NCBI GenBank assembly: GCA_029009095.1
Contig: JAQXJT010000031.1
Coordinates: 1 to 64,000, forward strand
Reading direction: 5' to 3'
DNA from: a bacterium
GTDB lineage: Bacteria > Bacillota > Clostridia > Oscillospirales > Oscillospiraceae
DNA length: 64,000 nucleotides
Shown here: positions 16,740 through 26,702 of the stretch, piece after piece
How the letters are laid out: each line of letters starts with the position of its first letter
How positions within the stretch are numbered: position 1 is the stretch's first letter
The notes under the pieces: model-generated
The model's database searches: none
What the model was told of the DNA's origin: nothing
Seen by the model: only the letters and a program-made list of their open reading frames with translations
Position numbers and translations under genes: made by a program

Positions 16740-17045
16740 ATGAAGATTCGTAAAGACGACAAAGTGGTTGTCCTGTCCGGCCGCGACAAGGGCAAGGAGG
16801 GCAAGGTGCTCCGCGTCGATCCCGCCGCCGGCAAGGTGGTCGTGGAGGGCGTGCTCATGGCCACCCGCCACCGCAAGGCCCGCAAGCAGGGCGAGGAGAG
16901 CGGCATCATCCAGATGGAGACTCCCATCTACGCCAGCAAGGTCATGCTCATCTGCCCCAAGTGCGGCAAGCCCACCCGCGTGGGCCACGGCATGGCCGAC
17001 GGCAAGAAGACCCGCGCCTGCAAGAAGTGCGGCGCCAACATTTAA
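16740..17045 (+). CDS. rplX: 50S ribosomal protein L24, zinc-ribbon form
   Basis: L24 initiates large-subunit assembly. The 101-residue product has a KOW motif ([20 protein letters not shown] near residues 6-25) and ends in a Cys4 unit, CPKCG and CKKCG, that should bind zinc. GAGGAGG precedes the ATG. Confidence 0.96.
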   Translation: MKIRKDDKVVVLSGRDKGKEGKVLRVDPAAGKVVVEGVLMATRHRKARKQGEESGIIQMETPIYASKVMLICPKCGKPTRVGHGMADGKKTRACKKCGANI

Positions 17046-17066
17046 GGGAAGGAGGACGACTGAAAA

Positions 17067-17618
17067 ATGGCTTATGTTGCAAGAATGAAGAAGAAGTATC
17101 AGGATGAGGTCGCTCCTGCCCTGATGCAGAAGTTCCAGTACAAGAGCGTCATGCAGATCCCCCGTCTGGACAAGATCGTTGTCTCCGTGGGCTGCGGCGA
17201 CTGCAAGGATAACGCCAAGGCTCTCGAGGCCGTGATCAAGGACATCAGCGAGATCACCGGCCAGCGTGCCGTGGCCACCGTGGCCCGCAAGAGCGTCGCC
17301 AACTTCAAGCTCCGCGAGGGCATGAAGGTCGGCGTGAAGGTCACCCTCCGCCAGGACCGCATGTGGGAGTTCCTGGACCGCCTCTTCAATGTGGCGCTGC
17401 CCCGTGTCCGCGACTTCCGCGGCATCTCCGCCGACGCTTTCGACGGCAGAGGTAACTACTCCCTGGGTCTCAAGGAGCAGATCATCTTCCCCGAGATCGA
17501 TTACGACAAGATCGAGAAGCTGCGCGGCATGAACATTGCCATCTGCACCACCGCCAAGACCGATGAGGAAGCCCGCGAGCTGCTGCGCGGCATGGGCGCT
17601 CCCTTTGTGACCGAATAA
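17067..17618 (+). CDS. rplE: 50S ribosomal protein L5
   Basis: L5 binds 5S rRNA and touches P-site tRNA. The 183-residue product has the family segments [16 protein letters not shown] near residue 30 and [19 protein letters not shown] near residue 112, and the usual length. Confidence 0.97.
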   Translation: MAYVARMKKKYQDEVAPALMQKFQYKSVMQIPRLDKIVVSVGCGDCKDNAKALEAVIKDISEITGQRAVATVARKSVANFKLREGMKVGVKVTLRQDRMWEFLDRLFNVALPRVRDFRGISADAFDGRGNYSLGLKEQIIFPEIDYDKIEKLRGMNIAICTTAKTDEEARELLRGMGAPFVTE

Positions 17619-17632
17619 GGAGGAAGGTTGAA

Positions 17633-17818
17633 ATGGCTAAGCTGTCTATGAAGCTCAAGCAGGCCCGCCCTGCCAAGTACTCCACCCGCGCCTACAACCG
17701 CTGCAAGATCTGCGGCCGTCCCCATGCTTACCTCCGCAACTACGGCGTGTGCCGTGTGTGCTTCCGTGAGCTGGCGTATAAGGGCCAGATCCCCGGCGTG
17801 AAGAAGGCTTCCTGGTGA
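17633..17818 (+). CDS. rpsN: 30S ribosomal protein S14, zinc type
   Basis: S14 is a late-assembling 30S head protein. The 61-residue product is the short type Z form with a complete zinc knuckle (C24, C27, C40, C43). The family normally reads [12 protein letters not shown] sequence in Clostridia as here. GGAGGAAGG precedes the ATG. An unusual 298-bp gap with repeats follows. Confidence 0.97.
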   Translation: MAKLSMKLKQARPAKYSTRAYNRCKICGRPHAYLRNYGVCRVCFRELAYKGQIPGVKKASW

Positions 17819-17822
17819 GATT

Positions 17823-17885
17823 TCCGTTCTGACATCCCGAGGCTCGCTCGCAGTACTCTTGTACAGCGTCGCTTGCCGCGGATCG
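17823..17885 (+). repeat. 63-bp direct repeat, copy 1
   Basis: Matches 17911-17973 with two mismatches over 63 bases (61/63). It is bounded by an inverted 9-mer, CGTTCTGAC at 17825-17833 and GTCAGAACG at 17885-17893, and contains GTAC-centred and ATCC/GGAT complementarity, so the RNA could fold into one large stem-loop. Confidence 0.9.
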
Positions 17886-17910
17886 TCAGAACGAAAATCA
17901 GGAAAACGGA

Positions 17911-17973
17911 TCCGTTCTGACATCCCGAGGCTCGCGCGCAGTACCCTTGTACAGCGTCGCTTGCCGCGGATCG
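17911..17973 (+). repeat. 63-bp direct repeat, copy 2
   Basis: Second copy, 88 bp after the first, inside the rpsN-rpsH gap. No ORF or promoter was seen between the copies. Confidence 0.9.
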
Positions 17974-18004
17974 GTTCCTGCGGGAGCAGATCTTCCGCAG
18001 GAAC
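17974..18004 (+). repeat. 10-bp hairpin after the direct repeats
   Basis: GTTCCTGCGG (17974-17983) and CCGCAGGAAC (17995-18004) pair perfectly around an 11-nt loop. No T run follows, so it is not an obvious terminator. The rest of the gap to 18116 has a CCGCC/GGCGG mini-stem and the rpsH AAGGAGG site. Confidence 0.7.
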
Positions 18005-18116
18005 GGCAAAACCATGAAAACGGGCTCCGAAAGGCCGCGGCCAATCAAGCATTGGCGCGGAACCTCGCCGCCCTTAACCGCCAAGGCGGTAACTCTAATA
18101 AGGAGGATAAACAAGT

Positions 18117-18515
18117 ATGCAGATCACAGACCCCATTGCCGACATGCTCACCCGTATCCGCAATGCCGGCAGCGCCAAGCACGAGACCGTCGACGTCCCC
18201 GCTTCCAAGATGAAGAAGTCCATCGCCGAGATCCTGCTGAAGGAGGGCTACATCAAGGCCTATCAGCTCATCGACGACGGGACCCAGGGCGTCATCCGCG
18301 TCACTCTCAAGTACCTCCCCGGGAAAGAGAAGGCTATCCAGGGCCTCAAGCGCGTGTCCAAGCCCGGCCTGCGTGTTTACGCCGGCGCCGATGAGCTGCC
18401 CCGCGTTCTCAAGGGCCTCGGCATCGCCATCATCTCCACCTCCAAGGGCGTCATGACCGACAAGGAGGCCCGTGCGGCCCATGTCGGCGGCGAAGTCCTT
18501 GCGTTCGTCTGGTAA
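18117..18515 (+). CDS. rpsH: 30S ribosomal protein S8
   Basis: S8 is a primary 16S binder and, in E. coli, the repressor of the spc operon. The 132-residue product has [14 protein letters not shown] at the start and the [21 protein letters not shown]-terminal signature. AAGGAGG lies upstream after the repeat-containing gap. Confidence 0.97.
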   Translation: MQITDPIADMLTRIRNAGSAKHETVDVPASKMKKSIAEILLKEGYIKAYQLIDDGTQGVIRVTLKYLPGKEKAIQGLKRVSKPGLRVYAGADELPRVLKGLGIAIISTSKGVMTDKEARAAHVGGEVLAFVW

Positions 18516-18530
18516 GGGAGGAGAGAAATT

Positions 18531-19073
18531 ATGTCTAGAATTGGTAGAGCTCCCATCACCGTCCCCGCCGGCGTCACCGTCACGGTGGACGAGAAGAACC
18601 ACGTTGCCGTCAAGGGCCCCAAGGGCTCCGTGGAGCGCACCGTGGCCCCCACGATGACCATTGAGGTCAAGGACGGCGTCCTCACCGTCTCCCGCCCCAA
18701 TGACGAGAAGCAGAACCGCGCGCTGCACGGCCTGACCCGTACGCTGCTGGCCAACATGGTCACCGGCGTGACCAACGGCTTCGAGAAGAAGCTGGAGATT
18801 CAGGGCGTTGGCTACCGCGCCACCAAGGAGGGCAAGAACCTGGTCATGAACCTGGGTTATTCCCACCAGGTTGTCGTGGCGGAGACTGACGACATTCAGA
18901 TCGACGTCCCCGACGCCAACCACATCGTCATCAAGGGTATCGACAAGCAGAAGGTCGGCCAGTTTGCTGCCGACGTGCGCGCCACGCGTCCCCCCGAGCC
19001 TTACAAGGGCAAGGGCATCCGCTACGATGGCGAGTTCGTCCGCATCAAAGAAGGCAAGACCGGCGCGAAATAA
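18531..19073 (+). CDS. rplF: 50S ribosomal protein L6
   Basis: L6 sits near the factor-binding site. The 180-residue product has SRIGRAPITVPAGVTV at the start, the IQGVGYRA motif near residue 87 and the PPEPYKGKGIRYDGEFVRIK signature near the end. Normal length. Confidence 0.97.
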   Translation: MSRIGRAPITVPAGVTVTVDEKNHVAVKGPKGSVERTVAPTMTIEVKDGVLTVSRPNDEKQNRALHGLTRTLLANMVTGVTNGFEKKLEIQGVGYRATKEGKNLVMNLGYSHQVVVAETDDIQIDVPDANHIVIKGIDKQKVGQFAADVRATRPPEPYKGKGIRYDGEFVRIKEGKTGAK

Positions 19074-19089
19074 GGGAGGGTGTAGCTGA

Positions 19090-19449
19090 ATGGTTAACAG
19101 ACCCAATACCGCTGCCCAGCGCGTCAAGCGCCACAACAGAGTCCGCGGCAAGATCTCCGGCACCGCCGAGCGTCCCCGCCTCTGCGTTTTCCGCAGCGAG
19201 AATCACATTTATGCTCAGGTCATCGACGACGTGGCCGGCAACACGCTGGTTGCCGCTTCCTCCGTCGAGAAGGACTTTGAAGGCAACGGCGGCAACGTAG
19301 AGGCCGCCAAGAAGGTCGGCCTCAAGGTGGCCGAGCGCTGCCTGGAGAAGGGTATCGACACCGTGGTGTTCGACCGCGGCGGCTATATCTACCACGGCCG
19401 CGTGCAGGCTCTGGCCGATGCCGCCCGTGAGGGCGGACTGAAATTCTGA
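19090..19449 (+). CDS. rplR: 50S ribosomal protein L18
   Basis: L18 binds 5S rRNA. The 119-residue product has [20 protein letters not shown] in the basic N-terminal part and the C-terminal [20 protein letters not shown] signature. Normal length. Confidence 0.97.
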   Translation: MVNRPNTAAQRVKRHNRVRGKISGTAERPRLCVFRSENHIYAQVIDDVAGNTLVAASSVEKDFEGNGGNVEAAKKVGLKVAERCLEKGIDTVVFDRGGYIYHGRVQALADAAREGGLKF

Positions 19450-19469
19450 CGGGAGGAGGAGACAGAATA

Positions 19470-20006
19470 ATGGCTTACAATAACGACAAGCGTGACAACC
19501 GCCGCGACAACCGTCGCGAGAACGATGGTCCGGAGCTCATTGAGAAGATGGTCTCCCTCAACCGCGTCAGCAAGACCGTGAAGGGCGGCCGCGTGGCGAA
19601 GTTCTCCGCGCTGATGGTCGTCGGCGACGGCAAGGGCCGTGTCGGCTTCGGCATGGGCAAGGCCGGCGAAGTCTCCGAGGCCATCCGCAAGGGCATCGAA
19701 GACGCCAAGAAGAACATGACCACCGTGACCCTGAGCGGTTCCACCATCCCCCACGAGGTGCTTGGCGAGTTCGGCGCCGGCCGCGTCCTGCTCAAGCCCG
19801 CCGCCCCCGGTACCGGCATCATCGCCGGCGGCGCCGTGCGTGCCGTCATGGAGGCTGTTGGCATCAAGGACATCCGTGCCAAGTCCCTGCGTTCCAACAA
19901 CCCCAACAACGTTGTGTCCGCCACTATGGTTGGTCTGAAGAGCCTGCGCAACGCCGCTCAGGTGGGCGTTTACCGCGGCAAGACCGCCGAAGAAGTGAAA
20001 GGTTAA
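19470..20006 (+). CDS. rpsE: 30S ribosomal protein S5
   Basis: S5 works in decoding fidelity and mRNA unwinding. The 178-residue product has the [23 protein letters not shown] KH-like entry, [19 protein letters not shown] and the [20 protein letters not shown] signature. An extra Asp/Arg/Asn-rich N-terminal lead of about 15 residues precedes the conserved part. Confidence 0.97.
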   Translation: MAYNNDKRDNRRDNRRENDGPELIEKMVSLNRVSKTVKGGRVAKFSALMVVGDGKGRVGFGMGKAGEVSEAIRKGIEDAKKNMTTVTLSGSTIPHEVLGEFGAGRVLLKPAAPGTGIIAGGAVRAVMEAVGIKDIRAKSLRSNNPNNVVSATMVGLKSLRNAAQVGVYRGKTAEEVKG

Positions 20007-20018
20007 GGAGGGGGAAGC

Positions 20019-20198
20019 ATGGCTAATCTGAAGATCAAGCTCGTCAAGAGCCTGAACGGCAGACTCGACAAGCATGTTGCCACTGCCAACTCTCTCGGCC
20101 TGTACAAGATCGGCAACGAGACCGTGCAGCCCGACAACGCCCAGACCCGCGGCAAGATCGCCAAGATCGGCTACCTGCTGCAGGTCACCGAAGAATAA
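20019..20198 (+). CDS. rpmD: 50S ribosomal protein L30
   Basis: A 59-residue gene between rpsE and rplO, the place where L30 is always found. The ATG at 20019 follows AAGGAGGGGG. The product begins with LKIKLVKSLNG and has the LGLYKIGNETVQPDN segment of the family, and a stop at 20196-20198. Confidence 0.95.
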   Translation: MANLKIKLVKSLNGRLDKHVATANSLGLYKIGNETVQPDNAQTRGKIAKIGYLLQVTEE

Positions 20199-20210
20199 GG
20201 AGGCCCGACT

Positions 20211-20651
20211 ATGTTTATGAATGAGCTGTCTCCCATGCCCGGCAGCACCCATGTTGCCAAGCGCAAGGGCAGAGGCATTGGCACCGGCAACGGGAAAACC
20301 GGCGGCCGTGGCCACAAGGGCCAGAAAGCCCGCTCCGGCGGCGGCGTCCGTGTGGGCTTCGAAGGCGGCCAGATGCCTCTGGCCCGCCGTATCCCCAAGC
20401 GCGGCTTCAACAATATTTTCGCCAAGCCCCTGGAGGCTGTCAACGTCAGCGCCCTCGAGGTCTTTGAGGACGGCGCCGTGGTAGACGCCAATGTGCTGCT
20501 GGCCAAGGGCATCCTCTCCAAGTGCCAGTACGGCGTCAAGATTCTCGGCAACGGCGAACTCACCAAGAAGCTCACCGTGAAGGCCGCTGCCTTCTCTGCC
20601 TCCGCCAAGGAAAAGATCGAAGCCGTTGGCGGAAAGGCTGAGGTGGTGTAA
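20211..20651 (+). CDS. rplO: 50S ribosomal protein L15
   Basis: L15 is a late assembly protein of the large subunit. The 146-residue product has [20 protein letters not shown] in its Gly/Lys-rich N-terminal arm, then [18 protein letters not shown]. The ATG at 20211 has AAGGAGG 8 nt upstream. The stop is immediately followed by the secY start. Confidence 0.97.
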   Translation: MFMNELSPMPGSTHVAKRKGRGIGTGNGKTGGRGHKGQKARSGGGVRVGFEGGQMPLARRIPKRGFNNIFAKPLEAVNVSALEVFEDGAVVDANVLLAKGILSKCQYGVKILGNGELTKKLTVKAAAFSASAKEKIEAVGGKAEVV

Positions 20652-21950
20652 GTGCTCCAGACATTCCGGAACGCATGGAAGATTGATGAGCTGCGCAAGA
20701 AGATCCTCTTCACGCTGTTCATCCTTCTCCTGTATCGGCTTGGTAATGCCATCCCCGTACCTCATGTGAATACCCAGAGTCTCAGCGCATACTTCACGAC
20801 GGTACAGAATACCGTGCTCGGATTGTTCAACACCATGTCCGGCGGCGCTTTCTCTCAGGCTACGATCTTTGCTCTGAGCATCCAGCCCTACATCAACGCC
20901 TCCATCATCATCCAGCTCCTGTGCATCGCCATTCCCGCACTGGAGCGGCTGAGCAAGGAGGGCGGCGAAGAGGGCCAGAAGAAGATCGCCGCCATCACCC
21001 GTTATTCCACGGTGGGCATCGGCCTTCTGCAGGGCTTTGCCTACTACATGATGCTCCGCAACAACTCCGCTACCTACCACATCCTCAACGACGCGGGCAT
21101 GACCTTCTGGGGCGGCCTGGTCATCGTGATGACCTTCACTGCCGGCTCCGCGCTGGTCATGTGGCTGGGTGAGCAGATCACCGAGCACGGCATCGGCAAC
21201 GGCATCTCCATGATCCTCTTTGCCGGTATCGTCAGCCGCTTCCCCGCCGGCATCCGCAACCTGGTGCTCCAGGCTGTGAACGGCACCATCAACTGGGTGG
21301 CAGTGGTCCTCATGCTGCTGGGCGCGCTGGCTATGGTCGTGCTGATCATCATCATCAACGACTCCGAGCGGCGCATCCCCGTGCAGTACTCCAAGCGCGT
21401 GGTGGGTCAGAAGATGTACGGCGGTCAGTCCACGCATCTGCCCATGAAGGTGAATATGAGCGGCGTTATGCCCATCATCTTCGCCCAGTCCATCGCCTCC
21501 CTGCCCGCTACCATCTGCATGCTGGTGGGCGGCAATCAGGACAGCTGGTTCATGCGGATCTTTGACTCCGGCACCATCTCCTATGCCATCATCTACCTGC
21601 TGCTGATCATCTTCTTCGCGTACTTCTACGCCACCATCCAGTTCAACCCCGTGGAGGTGGCCAACAACCTGAAGAAGAACGGCGGCTTCATCCCCGGCTA
21701 CCGCCCGGGCAAGCCCACCAGCGCTTTCATCCAGCGCGTCCTCAATAAGGTGACGCTTTTCGGCGCCGTCTATCTGGGCATTATCGCCTGCGTCCCCATC
21801 GTCATCAGCGCCTGCTCCGAGGCGGCCCGCAACACGGGCATCTCTCTGGGCGGCACCTCCATCATCATTGTGGTGGGCGTGGCCCTGGAGACCGTGCAGG
21901 CTCTCGAGGCCCAGATGATGATGCGCAACTACAAGGGTTTCCTTGACTAA
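20652..21950 (+). CDS. secY: preprotein translocase subunit SecY
   Basis: SecY is the channel of the general secretion machinery, in the cytoplasmic membrane with SecE and SecG. The 432-residue product has ten predicted membrane helices and the family signatures NTMSGGAFSQATIFALSIQP (plug and TM2 region) and GEQITEHGIGNGISMILFAG. It starts with GTG directly after the rplO stop (zero spacing), with GAGGTGG inside rplO as ribosome site. Confidence 0.97.
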   Translation: MLQTFRNAWKIDELRKKILFTLFILLLYRLGNAIPVPHVNTQSLSAYFTTVQNTVLGLFNTMSGGAFSQATIFALSIQPYINASIIIQLLCIAIPALERLSKEGGEEGQKKIAAITRYSTVGIGLLQGFAYYMMLRNNSATYHILNDAGMTFWGGLVIVMTFTAGSALVMWLGEQITEHGIGNGISMILFAGIVSRFPAGIRNLVLQAVNGTINWVAVVLMLLGALAMVVLIIIINDSERRIPVQYSKRVVGQKMYGGQSTHLPMKVNMSGVMPIIFAQSIASLPATICMLVGGNQDSWFMRIFDSGTISYAIIYLLLIIFFAYFYATIQFNPVEVANNLKKNGGFIPGYRPGKPTSAFIQRVLNKVTLFGAVYLGIIACVPIVISACSEAARNTGISLGGTSIIIVVGVALETVQALEAQMMMRNYKGFLD

Positions 21951-21964
21951 GGAGGAGCACGAGT

Positions 21965-22597
21965 ATGAAGCTGATTCTTTTGGGCGCTCCCGGCGCCGGC
22001 AAAGGTACTCAGGCGGATATCCTCAGCGCCAAGCTGGGCATCCCCACCATCTCCACCGGCAATATTCTCCGTGCCGCCGTCAAGGCCGGCACTCCCATCG
22101 GTCTGAAGGCCCAGTCCTATATGCAGGCCGGCCAGCTGGTGCCCGATGAGGTCATCATCGGCATCATGCGCGAGCGGCTGCAGGAGAGCGACTGCGCCAA
22201 CGGCTACATCCTCGACGGTATGCCCCGCACCATCCCTCAGGCGGAAGCCCTGGTGGCCGGCGGCGTGGACATCGATGTGGCTCTGTCCATCGAGATCGCC
22301 GACGAGGTGATCGTGGAGCGCATGTCCGGCCGGCGCACCTGCCCCGACTGCGGCGCTTCCTACCATGTGGTCAACAGCCCCTCCAAGGTGGAGGGCGTCT
22401 GCGACAAGTGCGGCGCCCAGCTCACCATCCGCAAGGATGACGAGCCCGAGGTCGTGAAAGCCCGCCTGGTCACCTATCACAAGGAGACCGAGCCGCTGAA
22501 GGACTTCTACGCCAAGCTGGGCAAGCTGAAGACCGTGGACAATCAGCCCAGCATCGCCCAGACCTCGGAAGAGATCTTCCGCGTTCTGGGGATTTGA
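21965..22597 (+). CDS. adk: adenylate kinase with zinc-type LID
   Basis: Converts AMP and ATP to two ADP. The 210-residue product has the P-loop GAPGAGKGTQAD at residues 7-18, LDGMPRT near residue 84, and a LID domain with four Cys (CPDCG and CDKCG at about 126-155), the zinc-binding form usual in Gram-positive bacteria. GGAGGAG precedes the ATG. Placed between secY and map as in most Firmicutes. Confidence 0.97.
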   Translation: MKLILLGAPGAGKGTQADILSAKLGIPTISTGNILRAAVKAGTPIGLKAQSYMQAGQLVPDEVIIGIMRERLQESDCANGYILDGMPRTIPQAEALVAGGVDIDVALSIEIADEVIVERMSGRRTCPDCGASYHVVNSPSKVEGVCDKCGAQLTIRKDDEPEVVKARLVTYHKETEPLKDFYAKLGKLKTVDNQPSIAQTSEEIFRVLGI

Positions 22598-22609
22598 ACC
22601 CGACAGACG

Positions 22610-23365
22610 ATGATTCACATTAAATCATCACGGGAAATCCAGCTCATGCGCGAAGCCGGCCGGATCGCGGCCGGTGCGCGCACGGCTGCCCGGCTGGCTT
22701 TGCGGCCGGGTATCACCACGGGCGAGATCGACCAGGCGGTGCACGCCTACATTCTCTCCCAAAACGCAGTGCCAACCTTCCTCGGGTATAGCGGCTTCCC
22801 CGCAAGCTCCTGCATTTCGGTGAACGACGAGGTCATCCACGGCATCCCCGGCAAACGGGTGATCCACGAGGGCGACATCGTGTCGATCGATGTGGGCGCC
22901 ACATACAAGGGCTATGTGGGCGACTGCGCCGGCACCTACCCGGTGGGCCAGGTCAGTAAAGAGGCGCTGGAGCTCATCGACATCACCCGCACGAGCTTCT
23001 TTGAGGGAATCAAGCTGGCTCGTGCCGGAAACCGGCTCTCGGACGTCTCCCATGCCATCCAGCAGTATGTGGAATCCCACGGCTGCAGCGTGGTGCGCGA
23101 CTATGTGGGCCACGGGATCGGCGCGGAGATGCATGAAGATCCGCAGGTACCGAACTACGGCCGGCCGGGACATGGGCCCCTGCTGGCCAGCGGCATGACG
23201 ATCGCTGTAGAACCCATGGTGAACGCCGGCGTGTACGGCGTGAGGACGCTCAGCAATGAGTGGACGGTGGTGACGCTGGACGGAAAGCTCTCCGCCCATT
23301 ACGAGAACACCATTCTCATCACCAACGACGAAGCAGAGATACTGACTATGGCTGACGACATTTGA
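22610..23365 (+). CDS. map: methionine aminopeptidase, type I
   Basis: Removes the N-terminal Met from nascent proteins. The 251-residue product has all five metal ligands in context: D in [20 protein letters not shown] (two Asp), H in [19 protein letters not shown] in AVEPMVNAG and E in HYENTILIT. The ribosome site is weak, only 12 nt after adk, so translation may depend on coupling. Confidence 0.96.
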   Translation: MIHIKSSREIQLMREAGRIAAGARTAARLALRPGITTGEIDQAVHAYILSQNAVPTFLGYSGFPASSCISVNDEVIHGIPGKRVIHEGDIVSIDVGATYKGYVGDCAGTYPVGQVSKEALELIDITRTSFFEGIKLARAGNRLSDVSHAIQQYVESHGCSVVRDYVGHGIGAEMHEDPQVPNYGRPGHGPLLASGMTIAVEPMVNAGVYGVRTLSNEWTVVTLDGKLSAHYENTILITNDEAEILTMADDI

Positions 23366-23376
23366 GGAGGGACAGC

Positions 23377-23595
23377 ATGGCGAAAGACGAAGCGATTGAA
23401 CTCGAGGGGACAGTTGTGGAATCCCTGCCCAACACCACCTTTAAGGTGGACATCGGCAACGGGCATACCATTCTGGCCCACATCTCCGGCAAGCTGCGGA
23501 TGAACTTTATCCGTATCCTGCCCGGCGACAAGGTCACGGTGCAGATGAGCCCCTACGACCTGACCCGGGGCCGCATCACCTGGCGGTCCAAATAA
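23377..23595 (+). CDS. infA: translation initiation factor IF-1
   Basis: IF-1 blocks the A site during initiation. The 72-residue OB-fold protein has [19 protein letters not shown] and the C-terminal [20 protein letters not shown] signature. Start at 23377 after GGAGGGAC; the frame extends 5 codons upstream without a site. Confidence 0.96.
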   Translation: MAKDEAIELEGTVVESLPNTTFKVDIGNGHTILAHISGKLRMNFIRILPGDKVTVQMSPYDLTRGRITWRSK

Positions 23596-23630
23596 CCGAC
23601 CCGACGAAGAACAAACAGGAGGGTAAAGCA

Positions 23631-23744
23631 ATGAAAGTACGTCCCAGCGTCAAGCCCATGTGCGAGAAGTGCAAGATCATCAAGCGCAACGGCAAAGTTA
23701 TGTGCATTTGCAGCAACCCCAAGCACAAGCAGCGTCAGGGCTGA
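23631..23744 (+). CDS. rpmJ: 50S ribosomal protein L36
   Basis: A 37-codon gene with AGGAGGG upstream, encoding the C+ form of L36 with the full zinc set C11, C14, C27 and H32 (plus C25). It starts [14 protein letters not shown], the family consensus, and ends NPKHKQRQG. Located between infA and rpsM as expected. Confidence 0.96.
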   Translation: MKVRPSVKPMCEKCKIIKRNGKVMCICSNPKHKQRQG

Positions 23745-23860
23745 GCAGATGGAACAACCAATGGGCATGCAAAGTTGTGCCCGCAGGCGAGCCCCCATTA
23801 TGCCAGGGACACCGCACGCCTGAGTATGGCATAAAATCATTGAAAGGATGATTGCAAACT
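23745..23860 (+). promoter_or_regulatory. structured spacer ahead of rpsM
   Basis: The gap contains an inverted repeat, TTATGCCA (23798-23805) with TGGCATAA (23827-23834), ending close to the rpsM AAAGGA site, and a smaller GGGCA/TGCCC stem before it. In other bacteria S4 represses the alpha operon here. Function is inferred from position only. Confidence 0.35.
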
Positions 23861-24229
23861 ATGGCACGAATCAGCGGCGTTGACCTGCCCAGAGACAAGA
23901 GGATCGAGATTGCTCTCACCTACGTCTACGGCATCGGCAGAACCAGCGCGACCAAGATCGTAGAAGCCACGGGGATCAACCCCGACACCCGCGTCCGGGA
24001 CCTGACCGATGAGGAAGAGGCCCGTATCCGCGAATGCATTGACCAGCACTACCTGGTGGAGGGCGACCTCCGCCGTCAGACCGCGATGGACATCAAGCGC
24101 CTGATGGAGATCGGCTCTTACCGCGGCCAGCGCCACCGCAAGGGTCTGCCCGTGCGCGGCCAGCGCAGCAAGACCAACGCCCGCACCCGTAAGGGCCCCA
24201 AGCGCACCATCGCCAACAAGAAGAAGTAA
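23861..24229 (+). CDS. rpsM: 30S ribosomal protein S13
   Basis: S13 contacts tRNA and the large subunit. The 122-residue product starts [20 protein letters not shown] and ends in the basic [15 protein letters not shown] tail. The ATG at 23861 is the conserved start although AAAGGA is 12 nt away; a TTG three codons earlier would be the alternative. Confidence 0.96.
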   Translation: MARISGVDLPRDKRIEIALTYVYGIGRTSATKIVEATGINPDTRVRDLTDEEEARIRECIDQHYLVEGDLRRQTAMDIKRLMEIGSYRGQRHRKGLPVRGQRSKTNARTRKGPKRTIANKKK

Positions 24230-24244
24230 AGGAGGGACTGATTC

Positions 24245-24649
24245 ATGGCTACGCAGCAGAAGGGCAAGAAGGTTGTCCGTACTCGCCGCCGCGAGAAAAA
24301 GAACATCGAGAAGGGCCAGGTTCATATCAGCTCTTCCTTCAACAACACCATGGTTACCATCACCGATACCCACGGCAACGCCATTTCCTGGGCCAGCGCC
24401 GGCGGTCTGGGTTTCCGGGGCAGCCGGAAGTCCACCCCCTTCGCCGCCCAGTCCGCCGCCGAGACGGCTGCCCGTGCCGCTATGGAGCACGGCCTCAAGT
24501 CCGTTGAGGTCTTTGTGAAGGGTCCCGGTTCCGGGCGCGAGGCTGCGATCCGCGCGCTGCAGACCGCCGGGCTTGAAGTGACGATGATCAAGGACGTGAC
24601 CCCCATCCCCCACAACGGATGCCGTCCGCCCAAGCGTCGCCGCGTCTGA
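24245..24649 (+). CDS. rpsK: 30S ribosomal protein S11
   Basis: S11 lines the mRNA exit site of the platform. The 134-residue product has [20 protein letters not shown], the [15 protein letters not shown] segment and the C-terminal [18 protein letters not shown]. Normal length. Confidence 0.97.
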   Translation: MATQQKGKKVVRTRRREKKNIEKGQVHISSSFNNTMVTITDTHGNAISWASAGGLGFRGSRKSTPFAAQSAAETAARAAMEHGLKSVEVFVKGPGSGREAAIRALQTAGLEVTMIKDVTPIPHNGCRPPKRRRV

Positions 24650-24667
24650 TCAAAGGAGGTAAGGATA

Positions 24668-25294
24668 ATGGCAAGATATACCGAGGCTGTCTGCCGGCTC
24701 TGCCGCCGGGAGGGACAGAAGCTCTTTCTGAAGGGCGATAAGTGCTACACCGACAAGTGCGCCATGGTCACCCGCGCCAAGGTGCCCGGTCAGCACGGTG
24801 ATGGCCGCAGCAAGACCTCCGAATACGGTCTGCAGCTGCGCGAGAAACAGAAAACCAAGCGCTACTACGGCGTGCTGGAGAAGCAGTTCCGTTCCTACTA
24901 CGAGATGGCCGAGCGCCGTCCCGGTCAGACCGGCCAGAACCTGCTCTCCATCCTTGAGACCCGTCTGGACAACGTGGTCTACCGTCTCGGCTTCGCCATG
25001 AGCCGTGCGGAGGCCCGCCAGCTCATCACCCACGGCCATTTCACCGTCAACGGCCGCAAGGTCAACATCCCCAGCTATCTGGTGAAGCCCGGCATGGTGA
25101 TCGCCCTCAAGGAAAGCAGCCGCGACCTGGAGAAGATCAAGGCCAGCGTGGAAGCCAATGCCTTCCGTCAGCCTCCCAAGTGGCTGGAGTACGACGCTCA
25201 GAATCTGGTCGCCAAGGTGACCGCCGTTCCCGAGCGTGACGACATCGATCTGCCCATCGAGGAGCATCTCATCGTCGAGCTGTACTCCAAGTAA
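24668..25294 (+). CDS. rpsD: 30S ribosomal protein S4, zinc form
   Basis: S4 nucleates 30S assembly and is an autorepressor in several bacteria. The 208-residue product has an N-terminal Cys4 zinc site (C9, C12, C26, C31) and the S4 RNA-binding motif at about residues 98-150 ([20 protein letters not shown]). In Bacillus rpsD stands alone; here it is inside the alpha operon. Confidence 0.97.
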   Translation: MARYTEAVCRLCRREGQKLFLKGDKCYTDKCAMVTRAKVPGQHGDGRSKTSEYGLQLREKQKTKRYYGVLEKQFRSYYEMAERRPGQTGQNLLSILETRLDNVVYRLGFAMSRAEARQLITHGHFTVNGRKVNIPSYLVKPGMVIALKESSRDLEKIKASVEANAFRQPPKWLEYDAQNLVAKVTAVPERDDIDLPIEEHLIVELYSK

Positions 25295-25367
25295 TACCCC
25301 CGCCAATTGGAAAGCTGTCTAAAAAGCGGTACCCCTCGGGTACTGACTATCTAAAGGAGGGTACTAC

Positions 25368-26318
25368 ATGATCGAAATCGAAAAGCCGCGCATCGAGTGC
25401 ATCGAATCCCCGGCTGACGAGTCCTATGGCAAATTCATCGTCGAGCCCCTTGAGCGTGGCTATGGCACTACCCTCGGCAATGCCCTGAGGCGCGTGCTCC
25501 TCTCCTCCCTGCCCGGTACCGCGGTCTGCCGTGTGAAGATTGCCGGTATCCAGCATGAGTTTTCCACCATTCCCGGCGTCAAGGAAGACGTCACCGAGAT
25601 CATTCTGAACGTCAAGAGCATTACCGCCCGGCTCCACTGCCAGGGCACCAAGACCGTCTATATCGAATCCAGCGGCGAAGGCGAAGTCACGGCCGGTGAC
25701 ATCAAGGCCGACGCCGAGGTGGAGATCCTCAACCCCGAGCTGCACCTGGCCACTCTCGGCCCCGACGGCGCCATCTCCATGGAGCTGACCCTCAGCCATG
25801 GCCGTGGCTACGTCTCCGCCGAGCGGAACAAGGTGGCCGGCGCCGCCGTGGGCACCATACCCGTGGACTCCATCTACACGCCCGTGCTCAAGGTGAACTA
25901 CAGCGTGGAGAATACCCGCGTGGGCAATCAGACGGACTATGACAAGCTCACCATCGAAGTCTGGACGGATAAGACTCTTACCGCCCGCGACGCCGTTTCT
26001 CTGGGCGCTCAGATCCTCTGTGAACACTTCACCCTCTTCACGGACCTCTCCGACGCGGCCAAGGGCCACACCATCGTGGAGACCCCCAGGGACGACACCA
26101 AGGACAAGGTGCTGGAAATGACCATCGAGGAGCTGGATCTTTCGGTCCGAAGCTTCAACTGTCTCAAGCGCGCGAACATCAACACCGTCGAGGACCTGAT
26201 CTCCAAGACCCAGGAGGAGATGATGAAGGTCCGCAACCTGGGCCGCAAGTCTCTGGAAGAAGTCGAGCACAAGCTCGAGATGATGGGACTGAGCCTGGCC
26301 CGGGACGACAACCAGTGA
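25368..26318 (+). CDS. rpoA: RNA polymerase alpha subunit
   Basis: The alpha dimer scaffolds polymerase assembly and its C-terminal domain binds UP elements and activators. The 316-residue product has the NTD with [20 protein letters not shown] near residue 32-51 and the CTD helix-hairpin-helix region [19 protein letters not shown] and [17 protein letters not shown]. Normal length. A small GTACCC/GGGTAC stem lies just before its GGAGGG site. Confidence 0.97.
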   Translation: MIEIEKPRIECIESPADESYGKFIVEPLERGYGTTLGNALRRVLLSSLPGTAVCRVKIAGIQHEFSTIPGVKEDVTEIILNVKSITARLHCQGTKTVYIESSGEGEVTAGDIKADAEVEILNPELHLATLGPDGAISMELTLSHGRGYVSAERNKVAGAAVGTIPVDSIYTPVLKVNYSVENTRVGNQTDYDKLTIEVWTDKTLTARDAVSLGAQILCEHFTLFTDLSDAAKGHTIVETPRDDTKDKVLEMTIEELDLSVRSFNCLKRANINTVEDLISKTQEEMMKVRNLGRKSLEEVEHKLEMMGLSLARDDNQ

Positions 26319-26340
26319 CTAATATTCGGAGGTAATCGAC

Positions 26341-26682
26341 ATGCCTGTTAACAGAAAACTCGGCAAGACCACCGATCAGCGCATGGCCATGCTCCGCCAG
26401 CAGGTCACCGACCTTCTGGCTCTGGGGCACATGGAGACCACCATCTCCCGCGCCAAGGAGATCGCTCCTCTCGCGGAGAAGAGGATCACCCTGGGCAAGA
26501 AGGGCGGCCTGAACAATTACCGTCAGGCTCTCTCCTTCATCACCCGCGAGGATGTGGCCAAGAAGCTGTTCGACGAGGTCGCGCCCAAGTACGCCGAGCG
26601 CAACGGCGGCTACACCCGCATCGTCCGGCTGGGCGAGCGCCGGGGCGACGGCGCCGAGATGGCTCTCATCGAACTGGTGTAA
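26341..26682 (+). CDS. rplQ: 50S ribosomal protein L17
   Basis: L17 is at the tunnel exit. The 113-residue product has [18 protein letters not shown] at the start and [20 protein letters not shown] near the end. It is the last gene of the ribosomal run and is followed by a terminator. Confidence 0.97.
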   Translation: MPVNRKLGKTTDQRMAMLRQQVTDLLALGHMETTISRAKEIAPLAEKRITLGKKGGLNNYRQALSFITREDVAKKLFDEVAPKYAERNGGYTRIVRLGERRGDGAEMALIELV

Positions 26683-26702
26683 GAGCGGCTATACAAGATC
26701 AC

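Noticed and set aside
17823..17973. CRISPR possibility for the 63-bp repeats
   Set aside because: Only two copies, too long for a CRISPR repeat, and no cas genes in the window.
19389..21437. 682-codon open frame on the minus strand across rplR-secY
   Set aside because: It is antisense to five certain ribosomal and secY genes, has no ribosome site and has the Gly/His/Asp-rich composition expected from GC-rich antisense frames.
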